From Planctomycetota bacterium (lineage in GTDB: Bacteria; Planctomycetota; UBA1135; UBA2386), in NCBI GenBank assembly GCA_002684655.1, contig NYVR01000087.1, positions 1 through 38,231 on the forward strand: a stretch of 38,231 nucleotides of DNA, written 5' to 3'. This document shows, piece by piece, positions 30,076 to 38,231 of the stretch (within the stretch, counting starts at the first letter, position 1; every line of letters begins with the position of its first letter). The position numbers and the translations under genes are program-made. The notes below the pieces were generated by a model. It made no database searches and was not told where the DNA came from. It was given only the letters and a program-made list of their open reading frames with translations.

Positions 30076-32844
30076 CTATTCGGGGCCCTTCTTGGCCGTC
30101 GCTTTTTTGCTGGCCACCTTCTTGCCGGCCTTTTTGGCCGCCTTCTTCTTCGCCGCCTTCTTCTTGGTCGCCTTCTTCTTGGCGGCCTTCTTCTTGGCTT
30201 TCTTCTTGGCGGGCCCCTTCGCAGCGCGCGCGTCGATCAATTCGACAGCGCGCGCGAGCGACAGCTCGTCTGGGTTCTCGTCCTTTGGCAACGACGCGTT
30301 GGTCGTGCCGTCCGAGACGTACGGGCCATAGCGGCCGTCGAAGAGCTTGATCATCACCTTCGACTCGGGGTGCTCGCCGATCTCTTTCTTTGGTTGGGCT
30401 GCGGCGCGCCGACCTCGCTGCTTCGGCTCGGAGAACAGCTTGACCGCCTCCTCCATCGTAAACGTCAGCGGTGAGCCGTCGGCCGGGATGCTGCGCGTGT
30501 CGGTGCCCCACTTTAAGTAGGGGCCGAAGCGACCGTTCGCGGCGGTCAGCGGCAGCTCGTCCGGTTCTTCGGCGAGCGGCGGTTTGCCGACCCCGACCGT
30601 GCGCGGCAGCGCCAGCGTCGCCAGCGCCTCTTCGAGGGTCGCCGTCTCCGGGTCCATGCCCTTTAGCAGCGAGGCCATCTTCGGCTTCTCTTCTTTCTTG
30701 AGCTTCTTGCCCTTGGGGACCTCAGGCATCTCGCCGAGCTGGAAGTAGGGACCGAAGCGGCCGATCTTGAGATAGACGGTCTTGCCTGTCTCCGGGTCCG
30801 AGCCGAGCTCCTTTGGACCCTCGGCGCCCTTCTCGATCAACTCGAGCGCGCGGGCCAGCGTCATCTCGTCTGGAGGCGTCTCGTCCGGGACCGCCGCGGT
30901 CTTGTCGCCGCACGACAAGAACGGGCCGTAGCGGCCGACGCGCACCTCGACCACCTCGCCTTGGTCGTCGTTGCCGAGCGGGATCGAGCAGATCCTGCGC
31001 GGGTCGATGTCGTCCTGGACGGCGCCGATGCGGTCCTGCAGGCCAGGTGAGCCGTTGCCGAGGTAGAAGTGCTTGAGGTAGTCGGTGCGGGTCGCCTTGC
31101 CGTTGCTGATCTCGTCGAGGTCGCTCTCCATCTTGGCGGTGAACGTGTAGTCGACGAGCCAGCCGAGATATTGCGCCAGCAGGTCGACGACCGCGAACGC
31201 TGTGAACGTGGGCACCAGCGCTGAGCCCTTCTTCCAGACGTACTGGCGGCGCACGATCGTCTCGATGATCGCGGCGTAGGTCGACGGGCGTCCAATCCCG
31301 CGCGCCTCGAGTTCTTTGATCAGGCCCGCCTCGGTGATGCGTCCGGGCGGCTGCGTGGTGTGGCCCGAAGGGGCCAGCCCTTCGGCGGCGGCGTGCTCGC
31401 CCTCCTTGAGGCTCGGCAGCACGCGCTCGGCGTCGGCCTTGGCGTCCTCAGCGTCGACTTCGTCGAGGTCTTCGACGTAGGCGAGCCGATAGCCGGCGAA
31501 GTCGACGGTCTTGCCGGTCGCGCCGAAGCGCGCCTCGCCGTGCTCTTGAGACTGCATCGTCAGCGCCATCGAGGTGCGCTGGCCGCGAGCGTCCTTCATC
31601 TGGCACGCGACCGTGCGACGCCAAATCAGGTCGTAGAGCTTGCGCTCGTCGTCGCCCATGTCGGCGGACAGGTCGTTCGGGTGCGTGAACGACTCGCCGG
31701 CGGGGCGGATCGCCTCGTGCGCTTCCTGCGCGTTCTTGACCCGGGTCGAGTAGCTGCGCGGCTCGTCTGGCACGTATTGGGCGCCGAACTCACCCCCGAT
31801 CAGCGAACGCGCCGCAGCGACGGCTTGCGTCGACAGCGTCGTCGAGTCCGTGCGCATGTAGGTGATGAAGCCGTTCTCATAGAGCCGCTGGGCTGCGCGC
31901 ATGGTGCGCTGCGCCGCGAAGCGCAGCTTGCGCGCGGACTCCTGCTGCAGCGTCGACGTCGTGAACGGCGGCTTAGGGCGCTCGGAGTAGGGCTTCTGCT
32001 CGACCTTGACGACCTTGGCTTGCCCGCGGGCGAACTCTTCTGCCAACGCCTTGGCGACGGCTTCTGGCAACACCGCGACGTCATCGTTGTCCTTTAGCTT
32101 GCCGGTGTCCGGGTCGAAGTGGCTGCCGTTCGCGACGCGCTTACCCCCAATCGACTGCAGGTTGGCCGGGAACGTACGCGCCTCGGCGCCGCCCGTGAGG
32201 GTCGCCTCGAGCGTCCAGTAATCGGCGGGCACGAAGCGCATGCGCTCGCGCTCACGCTCGACGATCAGCCGAACAGCCACCGATTGTACGCGGCCTGCCG
32301 AGAGCTTCGGCTTGACCTTCTTCCACAGCAGCGGGGAGACGGTGTATCCGTAGAGCCGGTCGACGATGCGGCGCGTCTCTTGCGCCTCGACGAGGTCCAT
32401 GTCGATCTCGCGCGGGGACTCCAGCGCCTTGAGGATCGCAGCCTTCGTGATCTCGTGGAAGACGAGCCGCTTGGTCTCGCACTTGGGCTTCAGCTCCTCC
32501 AAGAGGTGCCAAGATATCGACTCTCCTTCGCGATCTTCATCTGTCGCGAGGTAGAGGGTCGAGGCGTCCTTGACCATGGCCCGGAGCTTCTTCAGGTGCT
32601 CCTTCTTCTCCGCCGGTACGACGTAGAGCGCCTTGAAGTCCTCGGCGACGTCGATGCCGAGCTTGGCCCACTTCTCGCCTTTCAGACGGGCCGGCACCTC
32701 GCTGGCCGTGCTGGGCAGGTCCCGGATGTGGCCAATGCTGGCCTCGATCCGATAGTCGGAGCCCAAATACTTGCCGATCGTGCGCGCCTTGGCGGGCGAT
32801 TCGACGATCACCACAGGGGTGCCTGATTTCTTCTTGCTGGCCAT
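30076..32844 (-). CDS. topA: DNA topoisomerase I with histone-H1-like lysine-rich tail
   Basis: This 922-residue type IA topoisomerase relaxes negative supercoils. The Toprim motifs are VVIVESPAKA (11-20) and TDEDREGE (101-108), and the catalytic tyrosine is Y329 in GFITYMRTDS. The C-terminal part (from about 600) has four or more topoisomerase C-terminal repeats, each with a GR(Y/F)GPY/F core, and no Cys4 zinc fingers. The last 46 or so residues are nearly all Lys and Ala (AKKKAAKKKATKKKAAKKKA), like bacterial histone-H1-type tails, and probably bind DNA non-specifically. It heads the topA-nadA-unknown run on the minus strand. The ATG at 32844 fits the family start. Confidence 0.97.
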   Translation of the reverse strand: MASKKKSGTPVVIVESPAKARTIGKYLGSDYRIEASIGHIRDLPSTASEVPARLKGEKWAKLGIDVAEDFKALYVVPAEKKEHLKKLRAMVKDASTLYLATDEDREGESISWHLLEELKPKCETKRLVFHEITKAAILKALESPREIDMDLVEAQETRRIVDRLYGYTVSPLLWKKVKPKLSAGRVQSVAVRLIVERERERMRFVPADYWTLEATLTGGAEARTFPANLQSIGGKRVANGSHFDPDTGKLKDNDDVAVLPEAVAKALAEEFARGQAKVVKVEQKPYSERPKPPFTTSTLQQESARKLRFAAQRTMRAAQRLYENGFITYMRTDSTTLSTQAVAAARSLIGGEFGAQYVPDEPRSYSTRVKNAQEAHEAIRPAGESFTHPNDLSADMGDDERKLYDLIWRRTVACQMKDARGQRTSMALTMQSQEHGEARFGATGKTVDFAGYRLAYVEDLDEVDAEDAKADAERVLPSLKEGEHAAAEGLAPSGHTTQPPGRITEAGLIKELEARGIGRPSTYAAIIETIVRRQYVWKKGSALVPTFTAFAVVDLLAQYLGWLVDYTFTAKMESDLDEISNGKATRTDYLKHFYLGNGSPGLQDRIGAVQDDIDPRRICSIPLGNDDQGEVVEVRVGRYGPFLSCGDKTAAVPDETPPDEMTLARALELIEKGAEGPKELGSDPETGKTVYLKIGRFGPYFQLGEMPEVPKGKKLKKEEKPKMASLLKGMDPETATLEEALATLALPRTVGVGKPPLAEEPDELPLTAANGRFGPYLKWGTDTRSIPADGSPLTFTMEEAVKLFSEPKQRGRRAAAQPKKEIGEHPESKVMIKLFDGRYGPYVSDGTTNASLPKDENPDELSLARAVELIDARAAKGPAKKKAKKKAAKKKATKKKAAKKKAAKKAGKKVASKKATAKKGPE
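30088..30216 (-). repeat. Lysine/alanine codon repeats encoding the topA tail
   Basis: Near-repetitive Lys-Ala coding units such as KKKAA and KKKAT are strung together at the 3' end of topA. On the plus strand the same region reads as runs of TTCTTC and GCC. The repetition is at the level of short codon blocks rather than exact longer units. Confidence 0.6.
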
Positions 32845-33055
32845 GAGGTGCTGGGGCGGAGCGACTTGTTAGGCGCGTCGGGGACCTGCTGTCAAGCATC
32901 CTTGGCAGGGGCTGCACCTGGGACGACACGCAAATAAGCACATAAGCACCTATCTGAAAACGGCTTGCGAATTATTGGCCGTCTGGCGCGCCGGCCTGGT
33001 CGCGCGTCGCCGCGGCGACGCCGTCGCCGCAGGACCGGCTCGGCTGGCGGATCAC
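32845..33055 (-). promoter_or_regulatory. topA upstream region with an AT-rich island and tandem 8-bp repeat
   Basis: Between topA and the acyl-CoA dehydrogenase gene lies a markedly AT-rich island at about 32930-32980. It contains two adjacent copies of ATAAGCAC (32934-32941 and 32942-32949). It is the most AT-rich stretch near a gene start in the window and is the likely topA promoter region, but I cannot define -35 and -10 boxes with confidence. Confidence 0.3.
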
Positions 33056-34231
33056 TCAGCCCTTTCGGAGCGGGCGCACGATCAGGTCTTTGAGGGCGAA
33101 GTTGCTGCCCTCGCCGACGCGCGTCACGAAGAGGTCATTGTGGTGGCGGATCAGGCCAAACTCGTCGAAGCTCGAGACGCCGCCGCAGATCTCCATGCCC
33201 AGCGCCACGAGCTCGCTCGCGCGCCGGCTGCACTCGACCTTGATCTTGGCGGCCTGCTCGCGGCCCAGCGTGCCCTTCTCGTAGAGGTCGCAGCAATGGG
33301 TAAGCCACGTTAGGCCGCTCTCCAGCGCGATGTCCATGTCGACGATCACGTCCTGCACGCGCTGAAAGCGACCGATCGGCTTGTCGTCGAACTGGTTGCG
33401 CTCCTCGGCGTAGGTGCGGCACCTGTCCAGCGCGAACGCCAGCGAACCCAGCGCCAGCGAGGCGATGAAGAGGCGGCCGCCGTTGAGCGTCGTGACCATC
33501 ACCTTGAAGCCGTTGTTGACCTCGCCAAGGATCTCGTCGTCGGAGACTTCGACGTTCTCGAACATGATCGAGCCGGTCGAGGACTGCTCCCACACCTTCT
33601 TCCCCTGCATCTCTTGGTAGAAGACGCCCTTCTGGTCCATCGGGACGATGAAGCAGGTCGAGCGCTTGCCGTTGGGTGCGTCGGGATCGGTCAGCGCGTG
33701 CACCACCACGTGGCTCGCCCAGTGTGCGTTTGTGGACCAGCACTTCTCGCCGTTGATGACCCACTTGTCACCCTTCTTCACCGCGGTGACCTCGGGGTTG
33801 GCCGCGTCGCTGCCGCGACCAGGCTCTGACAAGCCGAAGACGATCATGCGCTCGCCCGCTGCCAGCGCCGGAAGATGCGCGCGCTTTTGCGCCTCGGTGC
33901 CGCACAGCTGCAGCGGCTTCGCGCCCAGCGAGATCGCGGCGCCGGGAGTGATCGCGACAGCCTGGCTGTGGTAGCCGATGGCGAGACCCATGAGGCATAG
34001 GTCGAGGTGGTCGCCGCCTTGGCCGCCGAATTCCTCCGCGATCGGGAGCCCGAACAGGCCCATCTCGCCCATGGCCTGGATACAGGAGTCGGGCACCAGC
34101 TTGTGCTCCCGCTCCCACGTGAGGAGGTGAGGCGCGACCTGTTCGTCGCTGAAATCACGGACTGCCTCGTAGAAGGCAAACTTGTCCTCGCCGATCAAGT
34201 TGGCGAGATAGGTGTCGATTCTGCGTGCCAT
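33056..34231 (-). CDS. Acyl-CoA dehydrogenase family flavoprotein
   Basis: The 391-residue FAD enzyme oxidises an acyl-CoA to the enoyl-CoA. The N-terminal helical part has AMGEMGLFGLPIAEEFGGQGGDHLDLCL. The flavin motif FGLSEPGRGSDAANPEVTAVKKGDKWVINGEKCWSTN is clear. The C-terminal domain has the EERNQFDDKPIGRFQRVQ substrate region and RVGEGSNFALKDLIVRPL, where the Glu of EGS is the likely catalytic base. The acyl chain it prefers is not predictable. The ATG at 34231 fits the family start better than 34267. It precedes topA but the 211-base gap suggests separate transcription. Confidence 0.94.
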   Translation of the reverse strand: MARRIDTYLANLIGEDKFAFYEAVRDFSDEQVAPHLLTWEREHKLVPDSCIQAMGEMGLFGLPIAEEFGGQGGDHLDLCLMGLAIGYHSQAVAITPGAAISLGAKPLQLCGTEAQKRAHLPALAAGERMIVFGLSEPGRGSDAANPEVTAVKKGDKWVINGEKCWSTNAHWASHVVVHALTDPDAPNGKRSTCFIVPMDQKGVFYQEMQGKKVWEQSSTGSIMFENVEVSDDEILGEVNNGFKVMVTTLNGGRLFIASLALGSLAFALDRCRTYAEERNQFDDKPIGRFQRVQDVIVDMDIALESGLTWLTHCCDLYEKGTLGREQAAKIKVECSRRASELVALGMEICGGVSSFDEFGLIRHHNDLFVTRVGEGSNFALKDLIVRPLRKG

Positions 34232-34297
34232 CGGGCAGACAGAGTAGGCCGCACGCGGCGCCGACACCAGCGCTGGCGTCGACGGAGGCCGAGCCGT

Positions 34298-36337
34298 TCA
34301 GCGGCGGCCTCCGCCTTCAGGCCCGCTGCGCTCCAGATCTGCCAGGAACGCGCGAGCGGTCGGATTGTCTCGATCCAGCGTCAGGACGCGCCGGAACGCG
34401 TCCGCGGCGCGCGCGGACCGGCCGGTGAAGCGCAGGTTGTAGCCGAGCAACAGCTGCGCCCAGGCGTCGTAGGGCTTGTCATCGCAGTAGCGCTGGAGCG
34501 CATCGAGCTGTGCTACAAAGTCACCGACGTCGCCGTAGAAGTCACGCTTGTCGGTCTCCGAGGTGACGATCTGAGGCTCTAAGCGCACGGCTTCCGCGAC
34601 CAGGAACGCCGCGTAGTGGTAGTCGCCGTTGGCGAACACCGCGTCGGCCATCACGAGGTGCACGGACGCATCCTCAGGCATGTAGTTGCGGGCCTTGGCA
34701 TAGGCCTCGGCGGCGGCTTCGTAGCGCGTCGCCTGGAAGTAGAAGTCGCCGAGCTCGACATACTTCTGCGCTAGCTGCATCGACTCGCGCTCTGCGCTGC
34801 CAACGGCGCGCGCTGGAGCTGCCGTCACGCCGCCGCTAGCGCTGTCAGCGACCCCGCCGCCGGCGACGATGATCGTCTCGCCGGTCGTCGCGGCCGGCGC
34901 GTCGTCGGCGACGACGATGCTGCTAGGAACGTAGAGGTAGGTCGGGCAATACGTGGTGGTCGGGTACCACCAGTAGTTGGAGGGCGCCGCGCTGGGAGCG
35001 GCCCACGTGTTCCAGTAGGCCGAGCGGTAGCAGTTGTCCCAATAGGTGGTGTGCCAAGCGTAGTAAGGAGCGAGCACGCCGACGTTCCAGGCCCAAGGGT
35101 TAAAGCCGCCCCATCCCCAGCTGCATAGGCTCCACCGCGTGGCCCAGCCGGCGCCGAAGGGGCTGTAGCCCCAGCCGAACCCGAGGCCCCAGTTGTTCGC
35201 GCACCAGTTGTTGTTCCAGCCCCACCCGTAGTCCCAGCAGACGCCTGGGCGGTAGCTGATAAACGGCGAGGCGCGGCCGACGAAGGTGCCGCGTCGTCTG
35301 CCTGACAGGCCCGAATGGCGCGCGGGAGCGCCGAGTCGAGGGGCCCCGAGGTTGGGTCTCACCCGCGGCGTGGCCGTCGTCATGGCGCCTGCGTTGAGCG
35401 TCGTCGCTGCGCGGCGCGGTTTCAGGCGCGCCGTGTCCGCAGCGCTCGTGGTCGGCTTGCTTGACGAAGATCTGACGGCGCCGCGAGGGCGATAGCGTTG
35501 ATCGATCGACCGGCTGGCCGCGCGCGGTTTGGTCCTGGAGGCGCCAGTGCGCGCGCGCGCGGCGTCGGGTTTGGCGGCGCGGCTGCTTGCGGCGCGGTCA
35601 TCGGGCTTGGCGGCGCCGCTGCGGCTTGGGGCAGATCGGGTCGCGTTGGACCGAGACCGCGTAGACGAACGGCCCGCGCTGGAGCGCGAGGAGGTCGAGG
35701 TCCTCGGCGCGCTGCCTCGGGTCGTCGTCGGAGCGCGGGGCGTCCGCGTGATGGAGCGCCCCGGCGACGCGCTGCTCGGCGACCGGCTGGGAGCGGCGGG
35801 TCGATATCGCGAACTGTTGCTCGTCCGCGGCGTGGCGCTGCGCGAAGGGCTCGGTCGGGTCGCGCGCGTCGTTGGTTTGTTCGAGGACCGGCTCGGCGTC
35901 GAGGGCCGGTAGCGCGAGCTGCTGTTCGATCGCGGCGTGGACGCGCGCGACGTAGAGCTGCTGCTCGGAGGCCGCGCCGTTCGCACGGTCGGCCTGGTCG
36001 GCGCAGGCGTCGTGGTGCGGGTCGTCGGTCGGCTGGGCGTCGGTCTCGTCGTGCGCACCGTGGGGCGGCTGGGGGTGGGCCGGGTGGTGCGCGGCGTCGA
36101 CCTGCTCGGCGACGGCCTCGATGTGCGGACCGAGGGCCTGCTCGGGGCAGGTCGACTGACGCGCGGCGCGGGCCGCGTCGCGCGCGGGGTCGATCGCGGC
36201 GCTTGCCGGCTCGGCGCGGGGCGGGAGGTCGACGGCCGGGCTCCCGGCCGCGTCGGGGTGCGGCCGCGTTGCGCCCACAGCGGGACGCTGATGAGCAGGC
36301 TGAGCAACAGAAAGAGGGTCGAACGAGTGCTGGTCAT
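34298..36337 (-). CDS. Exported modular protein: Arg/Ser/Thr/Pro repeats, Trp/Tyr/Gly/Asn-rich core, C-terminal TPRs
   Basis: The 679-residue product starts with a signal peptide (LFLLLSLLISVPLWAQ). Residues 24-345 are a long low-complexity region of Arg, Ser, Thr and Pro, including five 12-residue repeats of the type RPTPSRPTVRTT at residues 62-121. Residues about 350-475 are rich in Trp, Tyr, Gly and Asn with several Cys (WNNNWCANNWGLGFGWGYS), a sticky-looking core. Residues about 520-670 are TPR-like helices (KYVELGDFYFQATRYEAAAEAYAKARNYMP and later units) that bind proteins. Related modular proteins occur in planctomycetes and may belong to the cell envelope. GAGGA directly precedes the ATG at 36337; the frame is open to 36424. 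Function unknown. Confidence 0.78.
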   Translation of the reverse strand: MTSTRSTLFLLLSLLISVPLWAQRGRTPTRPGARPSTSRPAPSRQAPRSTPRATRPAPRVSRPAPSRPSVRTSRPSPSRSTPRTTRPTPSRPTVRTTRPTPSRPTTRTTTPAPTRPTVRTARPPSSSSTSRASTPRSNSSSRYRPSTPSRSSNKPTTRATRPSPSRSATPRTSNSSRYRPAAPSRSPSSASPGRSITRTPRAPTTTRGSAPRTSTSSRSSAGRSSTRSRSNATRSAPSRSGAAKPDDRAASSRAAKPDAARARTGASRTKPRAASRSIDQRYRPRGAVRSSSSKPTTSAADTARLKPRRAATTLNAGAMTTATPRVRPNLGAPRLGAPARHSGLSGRRRGTFVGRASPFISYRPGVCWDYGWGWNNNWCANNWGLGFGWGYSPFGAGWATRWSLCSWGWGGFNPWAWNVGVLAPYYAWHTTYWDNCYRSAYWNTWAAPSAAPSNYWWYPTTTYCPTYLYVPSSIVVADDAPAATTGETIIVAGGGVADSASGGVTAAPARAVGSAERESMQLAQKYVELGDFYFQATRYEAAAEAYAKARNYMPEDASVHLVMADAVFANGDYHYAAFLVAEAVRLEPQIVTSETDKRDFYGDVGDFVAQLDALQRYCDDKPYDAWAQLLLGYNLRFTGRSARAADAFRRVLTLDRDNPTARAFLADLERSGPEGGGRR
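35975..36154 (-). repeat. Five 36-bp units encoding a 12-residue R-P-x-P-S-R repeat
   Basis: Five consecutive 36-base units encode RPAPSRPSVRTS, RPSPSRSTPRTT, RPTPSRPTVRTT, RPTPSRPTTRTT and TPAPTRPTVRTA within the exported modular protein gene. The unit is most exact in the third and fourth copies, and similar but more degenerate sequence continues on both sides. Confidence 0.85.
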
Positions 36338-36546
36338 ATTTCCTCGCAGCGCGAGCGCTTCAGCAGAGCAGCAAAAAGGATACCGGGCGGAAGCCGGGTT
36401 CGAGGCCCAGGAACCGGCTACCAACTGGTCGATTTGTACGGCTCAGCGTATTCTCATCGCGGACCAATCGGTGACTGTCTCGCCGTCACTACACAGGTCT
36501 CACGGCAGTAGGTCACTAGCGCCAAACCGCTCCGCTCGTTGCACGA

Positions 36547-37182
36547 ATGGCACCAGCTCCCAAATCGACGCCGAGGCCCGCGGGCCTGCTGGGGCGTGTC
36601 CTAAAGACCTTCGCCCGCGGCCTCGCCGCGGTCTTGCCGCTGGCTCTGACGGGGTCGCTGATCACGTGGTCGGTGGTCAGCGTCGAGTCCGGGTTGCGGC
36701 AGGTGATCGTCGAATGGCTGGGATGGATGCCGGCTGAGCGATACTGGAGCGGTCTCGGGACCGCCCTGGCCATCGGGCTCGTGTTCCTGATCGGGCTGGT
36801 GATGTATTCGTTCGTGATCCGGCGGATCTATCGGGCGTTCACCGCGCTCATCGAGCGGATCCCCGTCGTCAAGACGATCTACGGCATGTTCGTAGACGTC
36901 GCCCGCCTAGTGGCCAGCGGCGACGAGAAGCCGTTCCGCAAAGTGGTGCTCGTGAAGCTGCCCGAGGGCCTGGAGCAAATTGGCTTCCTGACTCGGGATG
37001 CGTTCGACGAACACCCCGAGATCGGCGCCGACAAAGTGGCTGTGTATCTGCCGATGAGCTACCAGTTGGGTGGATTCACCGTGCTCGTCCCGGCCGACCA
37101 AGTGCGGGAGGTGTCGATGACGGTCGAAGAGGCTCTACGCTTCTGCGTCACCGCGGGCGTCTCCAGGCCTGAGGAAGTCTGA
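36547..37182 (+). CDS. DUF502 family membrane protein
   Basis: The 211-residue protein has two membrane segments, at about 22-50 (FARGLAAVLPLALTGSLITWSVVS) and 72-92 (GTALAIGLVFLIGLVMYSFV). A conserved IERIPVVKTIYGMFVDV stretch and a C-terminal soluble beta part (FRKVVLVKLPEGLEQIGFLT, VAVYLPMSYQLGGFTVLVPADQV) follow. These are the marks of DUF502 (COG2928), a widespread inner-membrane family of unknown function. It is divergent from the repeat-rich gene with a 209-base gap. Start and length are normal for the family. Confidence 0.93.
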   Translation: MAPAPKSTPRPAGLLGRVLKTFARGLAAVLPLALTGSLITWSVVSVESGLRQVIVEWLGWMPAERYWSGLGTALAIGLVFLIGLVMYSFVIRRIYRAFTALIERIPVVKTIYGMFVDVARLVASGDEKPFRKVVLVKLPEGLEQIGFLTRDAFDEHPEIGADKVAVYLPMSYQLGGFTVLVPADQVREVSMTVEEALRFCVTAGVSRPEEV

Positions 37183-37230
37183 GCGGGGGTTCGTTACCGC
37201 GCGTTTGTCCGTAAGATCGGCGTTCCGATC

Positions 37231-38231
37231 ATGCAGACCCATCACGCTGTTGTTGCCCTGTTCTCGAGCACCGTTCTGCTCTTCGCCCAGAAGCCGTCGT
37301 GGCCCGACTCGATGGACTTCGGGCCGGCTCTGATGACGACGTTTTCGGGTAAAGGCCTATGCGGGGACGTCGACAAAGGCCTCGTGGTTCGCTTCGGCGA
37401 CGAGGGTGCGGTTGCCTTCGATACGGAGCTGCTGCGGATGGCGGTAGCGTGGAGCGGCAAGCTCAAGCTGCGCGGTACGGCATACGACGGTTCGCACGGT
37501 CCGTTCCCTTCGCGCGACGGCGACGCGCTCGCTGAAACGCGTCCTGGACCCGGCTGGTATCGCGGCGATGACGCGGACGACCCGCGCCCGATCCCGCACG
37601 GCCCGCTCCCGACGGACTGGGGCCGATACGGCGGCCATCGCCGCGTCGGTGATCAGATCATCATCGACTATCGCGTCGGCGACATGGACGTAAAGGAGCA
37701 CTATGAGATCGACCAGCAGTCGTTGCCGGTGTTGCGTCGTACGCTGCAACTCGGCGCGTCGACCAAAGCGCGGGTCATGGTCGTGCTCGACGGCCCCGAC
37801 GGGTGCGAAGGCTCCGCGCTGAGGTCTGGTCGCATGGCGACGTTGCAGGTCGGCGACGCACGGATGGTGGCGTTCCTGAACGGCGATACGAAAGCCAAGC
37901 TGAAGATCGATGGTGAACGCGTCGTCATGCACGTGCCGCCGCACCGCAGCACGATCTCCGTCTGTTTGGCGCTCGTCGCCGGCGAGGCGGGCAAGGAGAG
38001 CTTTGATGCAGCCGCTGCCGGGTTGTTGGCGGAGGCGAAGAAGAAGCGCGCGGTCGCGGCGCTCCCCGAAGGACCGGGCGCCAAGCGATGGGGTGAGCCT
38101 CTCGTGACCAAAGGGTCGCGCGGTGACGACGACGGCCCGTTCGCTGTCGACACGATCACGATCCCCTTCGAGAACCCGTTCGGCTCGCGCATGCGCACGG
38201 GCGCGTTCGACTTCTTCTCCGACGGCCGCGC
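37231..38231 (+). CDS. DUF6797-type secreted protein, 5' part (runs off the window)
   Basis: An ATG at 37231 opens a frame of 333 codons that continues past the window end. The N-terminus has a short signal peptide (AVVALFSSTVLLFAQ). The next 200 residues have the blocks SWPDSMDFGPALMTTF, KGLVVRF, VAFDTELLRMAVAWSGKL, AYDGSHGPFPS, PGWYRG, HGPLPTDWGRYGGHR and IIIDYRVGDMDVKEHYEI, which I recognise as the planctomycete DUF6797 type. Such proteins often continue with a beta-propeller-like region and a c-type cytochrome or sugar-binding domain; FDFFSDGRA at the edge fits the start of that propeller. The remainder is not visible here. No Shine-Dalgarno is seen. Confidence 0.8.
   Translation, partial: MQTHHAVVALFSSTVLLFAQKPSWPDSMDFGPALMTTFSGKGLCGDVDKGLVVRFGDEGAVAFDTELLRMAVAWSGKLKLRGTAYDGSHGPFPSRDGDALAETRPGPGWYRGDDADDPRPIPHGPLPTDWGRYGGHRRVGDQIIIDYRVGDMDVKEHYEIDQQSLPVLRRTLQLGASTKARVMVVLDGPDGCEGSALRSGRMATLQVGDARMVAFLNGDTKAKLKIDGERVVMHVPPHRSTISVCLALVAGEAGKESFDAAAAGLLAEAKKKRAVAALPEGPGAKRWGEPLVTKGSRGDDDGPFAVDTITIPFENPFGSRMRTGAFDFFSDGR

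Noticed and set aside
30092-30331. Plus-strand frame rich in Phe, Leu and Ala that looks like a membrane protein
   Set aside because: It is the mirror of the lysine-rich topA tail; Lys/Ala codons read backwards give Phe/Leu/Ala.
35498-36737. Long plus-strand frames opposite the repeat-rich gene (337 and 266 codons)
   Set aside because: They are Arg/Ala/Gly-rich mirrors of the low-complexity repeats, and one overlaps the well-supported DUF502 gene. The minus frame has a signal peptide, repeats and TPRs.

Overview
The window is GC-rich bacterial chromosome that most resembles a planctomycete, probably of the deep-branching Poly30/Saltatorellus type. This placement is inference. It rests on the gene mix: a free-standing SWIB protein, an FGly-type sulfatase lipoprotein, a DUF1080 domain, a DUF6797-type protein, exported HEAT-repeat proteins, a secreted subtilase with a long C-terminal sorting-like module, many exported enzymes, and few Shine-Dalgarno sequences. 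About 24 protein genes (two cut by the window ends) and one tRNA can be supported. I see no insertion sequence, prophage, CRISPR array or rRNA.

Layout. 1-91 is the start of a truncated minus-strand gene, divergent from an iodotyrosine-deiodinase-like flavoprotein (225-884). 918-3339 (minus) holds two overlapping exported HEAT-repeat genes. 3778-4062 (minus) is a small SWIB protein. 4392-8371 (minus) is a tight set of three exported enzymes: a methyltransferase-metallopeptidase fusion, a hydrolase-DUF1080 fusion and an esterase. 8507-10737 (plus) holds a small membrane protein and a sulfatase closed by an intrinsic terminator. 10827-11986 (plus) is a two-gene pterin/folate operon, a PTPS-III paralogue plus folE, with a perfect 10-bp dyad around its first start codon. 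12182-13171 is a proline iminopeptidase. 13298-19405 (plus) holds two very large exported proteins, one with Gly/Lys/Arg tandem repeats and one an S8 protease. tRNA-Val(CAC) lies on the minus strand at 19607-19682. An M28 peptidase with a PDZ domain and an ALDH7-type dehydrogenase follow on minus, then an endonuclease/exonuclease/phosphatase-fold protein and an ion-transporter-superfamily permease on plus.

The minus-strand run 34231 to 25993 is mainly housekeeping: acyl-CoA dehydrogenase, topoisomerase I with a histone-H1-like lysine tail, quinolinate synthase nadA coupled to an unknown membrane protein, then zwf coupled to opcA. The window ends with a repeat-rich TPR protein (minus), a DUF502 membrane protein (plus) and the 5' part of a DUF6797-type gene (plus).

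How the genes fit together. zwf and opcA make and tune NADPH supply, nadA feeds NAD synthesis, and PTPS-III with folE would give a folate route that bypasses FolB. The exported hydrolases, sulfatase and peptidases fit a polymer-degrading lifestyle. Translational coupling is used three times with 4-nt overlaps: ATGA (PTPS/folE), GTGA (zwf/opcA) and TTGA (nadA/unknown). The SWIB protein and the lysine-tailed topoisomerase are two chromatin-like features in one window. No single undescribed system stands out beyond doubt; the strongest leads are the methyltransferase-metallopeptidase fusion, the dehalogenase-like flavoprotein, the PTPS-III/folE operon and the modular repeat proteins.
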